A stretch of 64,000 nucleotides of DNA from Smittia aterrima (taxonomy: Eukaryota > Arthropoda > Insecta > Diptera > Chironomidae): positions 11,666,243 to 11,730,242 of the forward strand of contig CP093829.1 of the NCBI GenBank assembly GCA_033063855.1, written 5' to 3'. The first letter of the stretch is position 1; each line of letters opens with the position of its first letter. The notes under the pieces were generated by a model. It was given only the letters and a program-made list of their open reading frames with translations, made no database searches and was not told the DNA's origin. The translations under genes were made by a program, and so were the position numbers. Below, in pieces: positions 15,001-28,300 of this stretch.

Positions 15001-16315
15001 GCCTTGGCATGTTACATGGCTTCAGAGCGAGCTCTGGAGCGAGATTAAACATGAAAAACGGCGTCGTTAGGTGATTGACTTTTCAAGAAAGAAACTGCCG
15101 CATAAATTCTAATTTCATTGTGATGACTAATGCACCCCCAGCTGTTACCACGTCGCCCGAACTATGATGGAACGCTTCGAAATTTGACGGTTTTATAAGT
15201 TTGGAGCGTTTCCAAGTGAAAACAAACATTTCATCAACATAAAGTTTCATAAATGCGTTTTGTTTCCACTCATCGAGGGAGGCTACGAAAATAAGAACAC
15301 GAAATAGGGTTTCCCGTTATTGAAATAGAGGAATTGAGACTTGAACTATGTAGTCAGAAACCCTAACTCAAGTGAAGTCTTCGGTTTCATTTTTCTCAGC
15401 AACAACAAGAGCAGTAGCAGCTGACTATGATTGTTATCATTCTAAAAGCCTCTCGCTTTGTTTACATTGACGAAATATGAAATGAAGAAAAGAGTTTTTT
15501 TTTCTTCTGTTCCGTTCTCTTCGCGTATGCAGGCAGGCGAGCGAACGAGCTCACATTTGCTTACATAAACATGTTATTTGAGTTTTCTGCGCAAGACGTG
15601 ATCCATCATTAATGTAACCGAGGTCGAGGCGTGCTCTTTCTGATTAACAAGACTCACAATGTTGCTCCAAACTCAACCGACAAATGCAAGATTAAATATT
15701 TAATTAGAAAAATAAATAATGATGCACATCATCATTTTTCTCCATCTCGTGTTACACAACACAAGCGGCAGCAACAGATATGTGCAGCTCAGATCTCATG
15801 GTGAACTATTTTTTCTCGTTCTTGATAGTCGTTATGTCGTACAAAGCAAATTGATTGTGATGTGATGCGAGCGGGTCAATGCGGAAATGCTTGTGCTTGT
15901 GCTCTTAACAATTAATCGCATCGACTCTATAAGCGACCCCAATTCGCTTTTATTACTCAAATTGACATACAAGCAACAGCAAAAATCTTCAATCTCTTTT
16001 CTTATTCATCGTTTTAGATTCTTTCATCCATCGCATCGCATAACAAGAGAGTTCGCTTTGTCGAGTGGATTAGAAAAGTTGTTTACACGCTGTCGAGAGA
16101 AATGTTTAAGGAGTTGGAGCTTTGAAACAATCACGAAAGTTATTTCGAGCGTGTTGAGAGAAATCTTCCCGAGAACCAAAGTAAACATTTCAATGTGATT
16201 TCTTTCGGGTGTGCTCATAGAACAAATTTACTTGCGGCTAGGACACGAACGGGGCCACCGATAGTTTAATTATAGACTCGAGAAACAAACAAATTGTGTA
16301 ATATCCAATTGAAAA
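1..16315. other. Non-coding upstream region, no gene recognised
   Basis: I see no coding exon with supporting splice sites or protein similarity on either strand. Open frames here (the longest is 139 codons at 5112-5531) have no recognisable domain, no signal peptide and no exon partner, and look like chance frames. The sequence is AT-rich with many short direct motifs but no long tandem array or obvious transposon end. By position it is probably the intergenic or 5' regulatory region of the DYRK-type kinase gene that begins at 16316. It could also hold non-coding 5' exons that cannot be seen by eye. Confidence 0.5.
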
Positions 16316-16333
16316 ATGCTGGATCGAGGACCA
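16316..16333 (+). other. smi35A: Six-codon start exon of the DYRK kinase
   Basis: The sequence reads ATG CTG GAT CGA GGA CCA followed directly by the strong donor GTAAGTA at 16334. Spliced in phase 0 to the acceptor at 19984 it gives MLDRGP-VQIDNDKIRRD. The AAAA before the ATG is a good insect start context. The next exon has no Met until about 20098, so an upstream start exon is required, and this is the only candidate I found with both features. The 3651-nt intron between them shows nothing else recognisable. Confidence 0.72.
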
Positions 16334-19300
16334 GTAAGTATCTCCGAAATAAAAAAAAACGTTACGTTTGTCAGTAAATGTTTGTTTGTTAGCGGTTAAC
16401 CCAATTAGGCCGAAATGCCTTATCGCATGTCACGATATCAAAATTGTTCCCAATTAAACGAGCCAGGGATTTAATTCTAAAGTGTAAGCTCAAACTGTAC
16501 TTAGCCTCAAGGTGAAAGTACTTCAAACCCTGCCACTAACCGTACATATATTTGACTTCATGTTTTGTGATAACAAATCGAACGTTCAATATTGTGCAAG
16601 GCCTCGTAGACTGTTGGGTGTCGATTGCAGTCAATTGTGTTACGAAACTCTTTTCACGTCAAGTTCACAAGCGTCGCGATTGACTTTTGTTGCAGGAAAG
16701 CTCTAGAAAATTTTCATAAAATCACAATTTAATTGCTGCTTAATTGTTATGTCGTTAGTTGAGGGCGAGAGCGATGTTTTCACTTTAATCTCAGCTGAGC
16801 GAGACGCTCAAGTTTTCTTTTTCTCATCAAACCGGACAACATCATTATTAAAGTGGCCGAGCTCTTGAAAGAAAGAAACTGCTTTGGGAACTGTGTTGTT
16901 TTAGCTAATTGATTCCAATCCGTGTTAAAGATCGTGTGTCGGTCAACTTACGTGTAATTTAATTCATCACGCAAAACCGTCTCGTTCTTATTCACAGGGC
17001 GCCTTAAGTTGGAGTTTGCAACTTCAATTTAAAAGCAATCAAGCGTTAGAGCTCCCTGACAACTAAAAAAGCTTTAGCAAATCTTTATTTACGACATGTC
17101 TAAGTAGCCTTACGTCCCCTCACCGCAATCTCTCTCTCACTCGCAAACAACTTTTCAGTTTATTAATTGCCAAACTAAATATTTATCAAAAGTAAAAATG
17201 TTTCATGAAATTTATGTTCCACTCTTTTTAACAGACTCGAAACATTTATTTTTTGCTGTTGTTTCGATTGAATCGGTAAAAAAAAGTGAAAAATGTTTAT
17301 TAGGAAAGTGAAAATGGGCTGAGAGTGGATTGATAATCAAGAAAGTTAGCTTCGAGGTTTGTCTTTCTGTAGCGTTTAAATGATATTTCATCGGGGGTTG
17401 CCTCAAGTACCTTCGTGATCGTTTAGTTCAGAGTCAGCAGCCTTGAGCTTCTTGATCTTTTAAAGAATTCAAAAGTCTTTCATCACGCAACAGGGGATTT
17501 TGCTAGTTTTCAACTAATCAACTCGACGGACTCTTGTTTAGTTGTTTCATAAAGTTTAATTACCATGCAAGTGAAAACTAGCGAAATGTGGCTTTAAGGC
17601 TATCGAAAGTAATAAACTAAATGGAGCGGCTTGTGAGGGAAGGCAATGAACGATTTTTTAATTAATTAAACTTTTTTTTTCGTCTCTCTTTCACTCCTCC
17701 TCCTATCTAACTCCATTGAGTGATTAATGAAGTCGCGAAAGAAGCTTTAAAACTTTTAATTGCTGACTTCATACTTCAGTGATTTCTCTAACGATCTCCG
17801 AATGAAATCGTCTGGATTGGCAATTATCAAAATAAGAATGGTGATCAATACTTCCCGAGTCATTAATATTGATCAGCGAAGTTAACTCGCACAAAGAGTT
17901 TTCGCTCTCGATGATTTCATTCCAATCGCTCGCCTCATTTTTTGCGGAGAAGCTGAACCGAGCTGTCAGTCAAGACATTAATGTCTAAATTGAAATGAAA
18001 AGCATTATTAAGCTGTAGATTGATGTGTTCGCGGGGCAAATTTCGATAGCAAATAGCAAAGGGGGAAATCCGGAAGTAATTAAAGTGCAACAGGTTTCTT
18101 TGCTTATAAGTGAAAAAGTGGCATTAGGAATCTAATATTGCAATTGAATTGATCAATTTGCACGACGATTAACGCTACTGCAAAACGCGAGAGACTTGCT
18201 TAAACGACCTCAAACGAACAATGGGTTGGCGTAGAGCATAATTTTCATTCAGCCGTAAAGTTCATCGCTTCTCAATTAACCTTTTATTGATTCAGAGAAG
18301 CTTGGGAAGGGGGCGAGAGAAGATAATTTAACGTCGACGCTTGCGGGCGAGTTCAACACTGCGCCCAATAGCAATTTCGGTTGCAAATTCCCATGTGAAG
18401 CTTCAAAAACAATCCTATAAGCACTCAATTTTGCTGAAGCTCGTGCCAAAGGCACTTGAAATTATTTTTCCCATAACTTTGTATTATTTGCAACACGTTT
18501 CATGTGTGCTTGCTCGTATCCCAATCGATCTAATCAGTTTTTCGCATGAAAATTCCTAAGCGATGTCTAACACAACAACTTAATACGATTAGCATAAATC
18601 GCGAATTGCGCGACGACTCAAGCGAAATTCCATCAAACAAACATCTTTCGATCGCGTTCTGTGTTTGTTGCAATTGACAATCACGAAATAGATTTGTCGT
18701 AAAAATAAATGTTTAAGAAAGTAAACAGTTGCTTTTTACTGCCACAACGTATCGGCTTGTATTGCAAGGTTTCGTCGTCTCCAAACATTCTCGAATTTCT
18801 CTCGCTTTTGCTGATAAACGGAAACTTCTGGCGACTCAACGAAATTTTATTCGAGTTATTATTTCAAAGCAAACTTTCAAAACGAATTTATAATTGAGAT
18901 GCGAGAGTACGAGTAACGTACGAGTCAGTCGCAGTAAAAAGCAAACGCATTGCATTAGGCATTCTTTATAAGGAAACAACAACGCGACGCCCATAAGTAC
19001 TTTCAAAGCAAGCAGTCGACAAAACAAAGCTGACGGCTTATTAGTCACAATACACGACTGAGGTTCTACGATTTTGATTAATCAACGTTAGACGGCACGG
19101 CATGATTGTTGATAAAATTGCGCATGGATAATCGACGGATAGTTCTAGCTCGTGTCGAGTGGATTACGAACTCTCAACTCTCAGCCTCGTGTATACTTAA
19201 TTTGATAACGAAAACCGATTTGTTGTGGTCGAGGTGGGGTCATTGATTTTTGAAGCCGTCGTTCCTAATAAGGCGGAGAACGTACAAACTACGAGCTCTT

Positions 19301-22300
19301 TGAAGCGTCAAAGCACATGAGTTGGAAATTAAATTAACAGCGATTCGGTAATTGCCTGTTTGCTCTCCCTCAGATGGAATTGTTTTCATTTGTAATTTAT
19401 TGGATTTCCTACAATTTACACAAAAAAAAAACCAAATCACCCGCGAGCTTACAATTTAACTCTCTCACTCTCTCTCTTACTCCTGAGGCTCCGTCGATCG
19501 ACTTCATAAACATTTTTTACTGCTTTATATAATTTAAGTTCGCGCGCTGGCTTTTTTCACTTTCTTTGAAAAGCCCATAAATAAAACTCATTAGATTTGT
19601 TTCGCGAGAGATTGAGAAGTCAGAAGAAATAAATTGAATCGCGAAAATTGCTGGCTCTGCCTCCTTTCGTTTGAACACAGTGGCAGAAACATGAACTGTG
19701 ATTGTAGAGTAAGACTCGCAATAAATATCACTTCGAGTGGATCGTGATAAACTCGATTGCAACTGTAATCTAATTAACAAACCTGAAAATCATTCCGGAT
19801 GAAAAGATTGTAAGCCCAACCAGCGGCTTGTGCCCCTCGAACTTCTGCAACGAGGAAAAGAAAAAACTTTTCCATTATCTTGCGAAAATTGTTTTCTCTT
19901 CTTTCGCAATCAGGCGTGATTAATGTTCGTCCTTCGAAGTTGATGAATCATTACAAGTTTCCATTGTTGTTACTCTCGTTTCAGGTTCAAATTGACAACG
20001 ACAAAATTCGCCGTGATCGTGAAACGCGCGGCTCAAGGATCGATTTATCGGGTTTATGTGTGTCATCAAACGCAACGACACAATCAATTGCCACAATGAG
20101 ACAGCACACTGAGCAGAGAACGCAATCGTCGCGTGTTCGCAACAGTAATGGGCTCATTATCGACTCACAAGGCAACAGTATTCCACTTAGTCCAGTTAGC
20201 AGCAACACGTCGTCGGGAAGCGACAACATGGAGCAGCATAAGCCAGTTCCAATGACCCCATCAGGTAAGACTATTCGCTCATCCTATAATCCTTTCAAAA
20301 CGTAGAAAGTTTCATGAAAACATGACAGAGCGATACTCTGAGCTTATCAGGTGTCCAATTAGCATTTAATATGATTAATGAAGATTGGATGTTCACGATA
20401 AGTATTTGTTCGGCTTTAACTTTTCCTTTTCAACGGCCCAACGAATTCTCATTGAAGTTGTCGGCATTTTCCTTTTTTTTGCCATGTCATTTTCCGACGG
20501 CGACTGTCTGAAGCCACAAAAGTTCGCTTTACGTAGTTGTCATCTTTCGGTTACCATTTGCGAACGGCAAAATGAACTTTTCGCTTCTGATTCAGTAAAA
20601 CAATCTCCTTTCTTCTGATCGAAAGAACAGCACGCCACAAATAACGTGAAAGGCTTCTCGCAATTTTCTTTGTCCCAAAGACAAAACTTGTGACGTGGGA
20701 AAAATCCCTTTTCTTCTTGGGTGAATGAATTCTCGCTTCCGCAATAATTTGATTAATTCGCTGGGTGAATAGAGGAATGCGCATCAAAAAGGTTGACAAG
20801 CTTTTGTTTTTTTTATTTTGAAACCAAATTTATTTGAACTTATAAATTTCACAAAACAAGAAACCACTTCCCATGAGTCTTGTAAGTCTTGAGGTGGAAC
20901 GAGCTTTGTGTATCGAAATATTGATCTAAAGCTCTCTGATTCAATTTACGCCTTCTCTTTCGAAGCGCAAAATCGAATCGACTGCGTCAAATTCTCCTCC
21001 GACTTTACTCAAATAGCTTGTGGCGACATGTTGAAAAGAGACACGAGTGTGTGGAAAAGTTGAGATAAAATGAACTTTATTTTCCTCAGACGACAATTAA
21101 GTTAAACGATGTCGTTGATGGAGTCGAAGGAAATTCAATAGAAAAGTGAGTTTGTGTAAATAAACTTCAAACTCTCCCTATCGTTCAAGATGCTTCAACT
21201 CAATTTAACAAAGAAAATCAAAATCCTTTATCGCAATAAAAACGAAAAAGAAGGGGATTTTAGAAATAGCCACAAATTTAGCTAAATTCTTGTGTAATTG
21301 AAGTTATGAAATCGAGCGAGAAAAGTTTTATAAAAAAATGTTTTCCGCATGAAATGAAAAAGTTTTCTTCGGTTCATGTTGTTTTTATGCTTTTCATTTC
21401 GTTCTTTGGCTCGCGATGGTCGAGCTAAAGTTTAATTGGAATTTATGGCCGCTTTTAGGGAAATAACGCTCTCAGCTTCTGAGAGAATTCCCTGGGAGAC
21501 CTTCGAAGAAGCAGAATGAGATTAATGCTGAAGGCTAAAGGAAATTTATGTTAAAGGTGCAGGACGAGAACTCTGACAGCACGTTTAGTTCAATAACATT
21601 TTACTTTTGAGTTTTCCCTTGACGAACGGTCAACGCATTACTACGCAGTTGCTTTCAATCTCGAAGCAACCTTCTCAAATTTATTTCAAACATCTGCAGG
21701 GCGTAAAGAATTTTTGATGCTTCTACTCAATTATTGACTTCGAGAGCGGTTCAGGTTTTTCCTAGAAATGTTTTCCATAAGACTCAAACATATTTTCACT
21801 TTTCGTTCTGAATGAATTTTCTGATCTCCTGGGAAATTCGATGAGAGTTCTGAAAAGGAAAGACTTTTTTTTATTGAAGAGAGGTTTGAGAGCTTTGAAT
21901 TCAAAAGCTCTTACTCAAACACACGCAATCGAGTCAGCAATCAAAAATTTGTGTCGGTAGAATAATTAAAATCTGTACAAGCATGAAAAGTGAAACACAA
22001 AAGGACATTCGTTCACGCTGCGAAAAAGTGAACCGTGTGGGCACAACTTTGCAATTATATTTTTATCAAGAGGAAGCTTAATTGAGGTTATGTCTGAATG
22101 AAACTTTCTCTCATTAAAATAAATTATGTTAGCGAACGAAATTAATTGTGAAATATGATTACAGAGGTTCTTAAGCAGTACGGTAGTCGTCTCAGCGACT
22201 ACGAACGCCAGGAGATTGAGAAGTATCCGGAGATTTGGTATCTCGGATTGGAATCATGCAAGATCAATGCAAAGCCAGGAACGCCGTTAAACTGCGGCTA

Positions 22301-25300
22301 TGACGATGAGAATGGAAGTTACAACAAGGTAAGAGCTTTAACGAGAAATTTCTAGCTTCCACAACCTTGAACTTGTGATCGCGGCTAAATGGCAGCACAG
22401 CATGAAAAGAGCTTGCAAAGCGATGTTGAAGATGATAAGACAAATAAAGTAACATTTTGCATGTTTGAGCGATTCTCAAACTTTTTTAATTGCTGACAGT
22501 CACTTTCCGGGTCGGAAATTGCGCTTCACACAGTGGAACGAGTCAATTCTGTCGTTGCATGATAATTCACTCGCGGCAAAGTTTCGCTTTGCACAAAAAA
22601 AAACTTTCTTCCTCAAACATTAATTTGCCTCAATTGCACTTTATAGCTTCGCCCCCGCTTGTTCTCTCGTGATTCGCGAAGCATAGAAAGGCTGAAAGCG
22701 AAACACAAATACCGAAATGAAAGAAGCATGCACGACATAAATAAAAATCTCACGACGGGTAATCAGCCAGACTCATGAAAAGGATGTCGAAAGCTCCCGT
22801 TCACGTGACAACTTCAAACCAACTTTCTCGACAAATTTATGACTCGAATTTCGAGCCACACATAATGTAGACACATCATGAAATTTGTCGCTTGCTTCTA
22901 GAGATAGAAGTATTCACAAGCTGGATTAGTTTTTCGGTTATCGTCATTTCCCATTCAGGAGCCGCAGGAAAATTTCACCTACGGCTGCTTTACGTGCTCC
23001 GGTTTGAGGAGAAAACTTTTGAGACGAAATATTCGTTGTGGCATCGGTTATACCAATAGTTTCCATGGGTAAGCTTTGGAAGGCTTACGATGAGTGATGT
23101 TTCAATTTTAAAAAAATTGAATCTGATCCACAAAATCCTCAAATCTTAAAGCTCGTTTCAACCTCAATCTGAAAATGCTCGCAATCTGCTGACCAGCCTC
23201 AATCACTCTTACCAGAATAATAAAACAATTTCTACATTAACAAACTTAATTACAAAAACCGAGAATTAATTATAACTTTTTCCCTCCTCAGGTGATTCAC
23301 GATCACATTTGTTATCGCTACGAGATTCTTGAGGTTATTGGAAAGGGAAGTTTCGGGCAGGTTATCCGAGCTCTCGACCACAAAACGAACCAATACGTCG
23401 CAATCAAAATCATCCGCAACAAGAAACGCTTCCATCATCAGGCTCTAGTCGAAGTTCGCATTCTCGATGAACTCCGCAAGAAAGACGCTGATGGATCTCA
23501 CAACATTATCCACATGCTCGACTACTTTTACTTCAGGAATCATTTGTGCATCAGTTTCGAGTTGATGAGGTAAGTGAGGCTTTTTTGGCAGATGCCCCGA
23601 TTCCCACGACAAATCGCTTTTCACATCATGACGTCATTAGTTCCTCGTATCCGTTCACCTTTGCCATTGAAAATTGAGATAAAGTCTGAAAACGATTTTC
23701 ACCTTTACGCTCTTCAGTTTCATTTGCCGGCGCCAATCGATATTTTAATAAACAACCCGACACAGTTTTCCTTCTGTTAAAACATATGGAAACAACGATT
23801 CATGACGTCGTTGTGACATTGCAGAATCGATTCGAGGTGAATTTATTTTTGAATTGGAACGAAGCTAAATTTGGCAACAAGCATGTGTTTGGATTAATGT
23901 GAAAAAAAGAAGTTTTGGTTGATAGAAAAATTCAACTCTAGACTAGTCGAAACTTATATTTTCGTGCACTTCTTCATTGTCTTCTCTCTGATTTGCTGAT
24001 TTGACATGAAAAATGGTCGTCAATGAATCAGGGCGCTCTCCTCATCCCTCCTTGAATAATTTATCAGAATATTGAAATCACTTTTTATTTCGTAAACAAC
24101 GAAAAGGCAATCAAGGTTCGCCTGCAAGTTGCGAACTTCGAAAATTAGATTTTTATTTTCTCATAAATTCCGTTAGTCTTTAATCGCTGTGATCGTAAAA
24201 CATTGCGACGTTAATACCAAACAAGATGAACTTTAATTTCTGACATTACCACCGAGTGAGCTTTGAAGTGATTCCTGAGCTTTTCCACGAAATGCGTCGA
24301 TATAAATAGAAATTCCATTTGCTATTGCTATTTATAAACAACAAAACAGTTTGCTAGGAATTCGTCGACTAAATTTAGACTCTTTATAACCGGCTGAGTC
24401 TCTTCCCACCCTTCCGCTCAATGTCGACATGCATAAAAGGCCCAATAAATTAAATTGTGTGCTCGAAGGGAAAGCCAGCAAAATTTTTGTTTATTTGATT
24501 TATATTTCGAGATAGTCGACGTCTGACTTCAATATTGAACTGTTCTCTATAGGCCTTTGTCAGTTGAAGGAGAGAGAGACATGAACATTGTATGCATGAG
24601 TGCCACCAGACAAAGCTTAATCGATAAGAAAGCGGTTGCAAGACTGAGATCAAATATTGCATTACCATGTGCAAGCAACGTTTGTCTGATGTCAAACCAA
24701 TTGACATTGAAGGCGTTTATTGCAAGTGTGAAGAGCCTAGAACTCCATTCGACCGAAACGTCAAGCTTTCTGTAAATAATTCCTTCCCTCCTTTCAATAT
24801 TTGATCAGAACAAATCGTGGCATGTTAACTGCGAATTGCATAAATTTCGAAAGGGAAAATTTTTCTTTCAATCGATACGATACTACTAGAGTTTTGTAAA
24901 TTTTATCGTGCTCGTTGGACTAGAAATGGAAAAAAGTTTTCATCTGAAACTTCATTGAAGAAACTTTTCTCTTTAAGTTTCACAGCATCTGATGGAATTC
25001 CCGAAGCTACTTCTTCCATTAATTTTCTCATCGATTAGCTCAAGACTTACACTTTAATCTTCGAAGGCCAATCTTCCAAATTATTCGCGTGGAAGATTAA
25101 TCGAAGGTCTCAATCTCTGACTGCGCTTTCTTCGCATTCACTGCCAAGCGATTTACTGAATTTCACATTCGAAATCCATAAAATCGTTGATGAGTTTTTC
25201 ATTGAAGGCAACTGATTGCATGGACTTATCGATTTCCTAACCGGCGTTCTACAAATGACGGAATAAAAACTTTTTTTGTCGCATTCCAGATCAATAAGCG

Positions 25301-28300
25301 ATTTTCTCGAAGCGGTAAACGAAGTCGGGAACGAGAATTTACGATGATTTGTTATCGTTCGAGTTCCATAAATATTTCCTTTCCGTCGATGCATTTCCAC
25401 CCTTCGTCGCTTTATTCAATTCCTGCTGAGACAAAGAGTCGAGCTTTGCTTGCTGCTGTTTAAAACTTATTTATCGACATTCATAAATTGAATTTGTCGG
25501 CAAAAATTCTTCCCTTGCTGATTCACTTTTTCATGAAAAAATTATGCAAAGTGGCTTACAATTGAAGCAGAAATTTCTAACGCGATTGTCGACTTTAAGT
25601 TCTCTCCGACCTTCGTGAACATTTCATTGAGTTCTTATCTTAACTGAGTTGATGTTTGCACAGTGAAGAATCTCGAGCGAGGAGTCTTCATCGATTGATG
25701 GTTAAGCAAACATAAATAATTTCATCCCAGCAATATCACATCACATTCTCGCAGTGACTCGATTGCTTCCCACACGTTTCGTCTCCTTCCTTGTCTCCAT
25801 CAGATTGAAGTTGCTGCTCGCAAATTGTGTTTCGTTCTGCCTCGAAGCAGCTTCCGATTTTTCAATTTTAATGGCGTTAAAATAACAAGCGAAGGAAATT
25901 GAAAGAAATTCAATTTTCTTAAAAGGAATCGTTTTATGGACTTTGAATTTCAATTGATGTCAATTCTATTTAGTCTAACAGAATATCCTTGTTATCTACG
26001 GTCAAAATCAATCAATATTTCACGTTTCATTAAGAAAACTGTTGCTAACCGAAGGAATTCTGACGTCAGCTCTCTTCGATTACTAAATCGTCCTCGCTTC
26101 TCTTGTTCGACAAAGTTTCTATCCTTCGATGTAGTCCTTCGAACTAACATATTTCGTGAACAAACTCTAATCATTTTAATATTTATTAACATTCTGCTTT
26201 CCGATTAGCAAGAAGAAAATTTCAGCTTCTGACGTTGATAGTAAAATTTCTAGAAAAATGCTCTGAAAGACATTAACATAATCAAAGGGAACTTTGTTCC
26301 AATGAAAGTTTCTGGTGCCATCGTGTAACAAGAGTGAGGAAAAAATGTTGGCGAAGAAAAGTTAGAAGAATGAAATTCTTTCATTAATTTGCCATGTCGC
26401 TTTAATTAAACATTTACATTGAGGTTTTGCAATAAAATCGCTCACTGCACAGTTCAAACTTTCACTTCAGTCCTGGCGCAGCGAGTTCCGTTTTGTGTTT
26501 TAATAAATTGGACGATTATTGAGTTAACAAGTTTCAAGGAAGCTTCTCCCTTCCAAATTGCATAACTTTACGCCAAAAGCAATTTCACGATTGCTCCACG
26601 TGTTGTTTGATGGAGAATTATGACAAAAACTTTTTAAATTAAATGAAAAAATCATGTTCGCAACTTCCTTCGCTGCGGATCTGATTTGGTTCTTTCGTGA
26701 TGGAAAGCAAAGAAAGTAAATTAAAGGCGAAAGTTGTTTGTTGTCTCCGAATGAACGACAAGCACGAAAGGCTGACGCAATTGATGTGAAAAGAGTCGTT
26801 TCGGTTTGGGGAAGATGAATGATGGATTGAGCCTTTTAATTATAATTTCTTCTTATCTCTTCAGCTTAAATCTCTACGAGCTCATCAAGAAAAACAACTA
26901 CCAGGGATTCAGTTTAAGTCTGATCAGACGATTCTGCAATTCTATTGTCAAATGTTTGCGCTTGCTCTACCACGAGAACATCATTCATTGTGATTTGAAG
27001 CCAGTAAGTTCAATCTTGCTCTCATAAAATATTTTTAACTTCAATTTTAAATCCTTTCTTAGGAAAATGTTTTATTGAAACAACGTGGAAGCAGTTCAAT
27101 CAAAGTCATCGATTTCGGGAGCTCATGCTATTCGCACCGTAAAGTGTACACGTACATTCAATCGCGTTTCTATCGGTCACCCGAAGTCATCCTTGGCCTT
27201 TCATATGGAACGCCAATCGACATGTGGAGCTTAGGTAAGTTTGATGAACTTTCTGTCCCCCCATCCCTTTGAGAGGTTCAACGATTTAGAAAACGATTTA
27301 TCTGACAGCTAAGTCTCAAGACGCTGCGTGTCTCTTGAAAGAAATTTCCAAATCAAAAAAGAAATGAATCCTGAAGTTCAAGGTTGTTGCTCGTGTCGCA
27401 GAGTCTGTGACCGTTGAGCATCTCACGGTTCTTACTTTTATCAAAAAAGATTCTTTACTTTATTTTATGATGGAAAAGATAATTTATTTATTAATGTAAA
27501 CGGATGTTGTTCTTGTGGAAATTGTCGCGACCCGTGAAATGTTTTCCCAGACTCAAACTAAAGTTCAAACTTCTCCGACACGAGCATCTGTTCATCTAAG
27601 AATTTTGTTGATTCTCTCAACTGAATACACAAATTAATCATTGAAAATGTTTAATGGAGCTTAAAGCTCGGTGAGATAGGAGATAACAATTGAGAAGTGT
27701 CAGTGCCTTAGTTCGTCAGAAGCAATGACCTAAAGTCAGCGTTATCTCCGAATCTAAAACGTAAAAGCATTCAATTTGATTAAAACTTTTTTACGACTTT
27801 GGCTCCACCGAGTTCATGGCTAGCACCGCTTGAAGACATTGACAAACTCGATTACCGATAGATCCATGCTGTGCTTAAAAAAAGTTTTTGTTAACACTCT
27901 CTTGACGAATAAAGTAAACCCACGCATGCGAAGGATTTCACGGAACTTTTCTGCTTTAATCTCGTCGTAATTTGAAACGCGTGGAAACGAAAACAATTTC
28001 GAGCACAGCAATGAGAAAGAAGAGAAGTCTGAAGGTGAAAACATAAAATTAGGGGAAAATATTATGGCGAATGGCTCGTGAAATTTCATCTTCAATGATA
28101 GATCGTTGACGTAATTCGAAGCTCCTACCAATAAATTCTCTGCCGTTTCCCTCAAGCGGTGATTGGTAAAACATACAAAAGGTTCTCGACAATGTTATCA
28201 GAAAAGGACCAGAAAGCTTTTCGTGCCCTTGAACTTGTAATGGAGCAGAGCTTTCCACTTTTAATAATTCACCGAAAATGTGTTTTCCTCTTTTTCGTGC

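Noticed and set aside
19880..19984. Start codon at 19880 as the beginning of the DYRK kinase
   Set aside because: It would read through a good acceptor (CTCGTTTCAG) and adds 35 residues with no family similarity; the exon at 16316 fits better.
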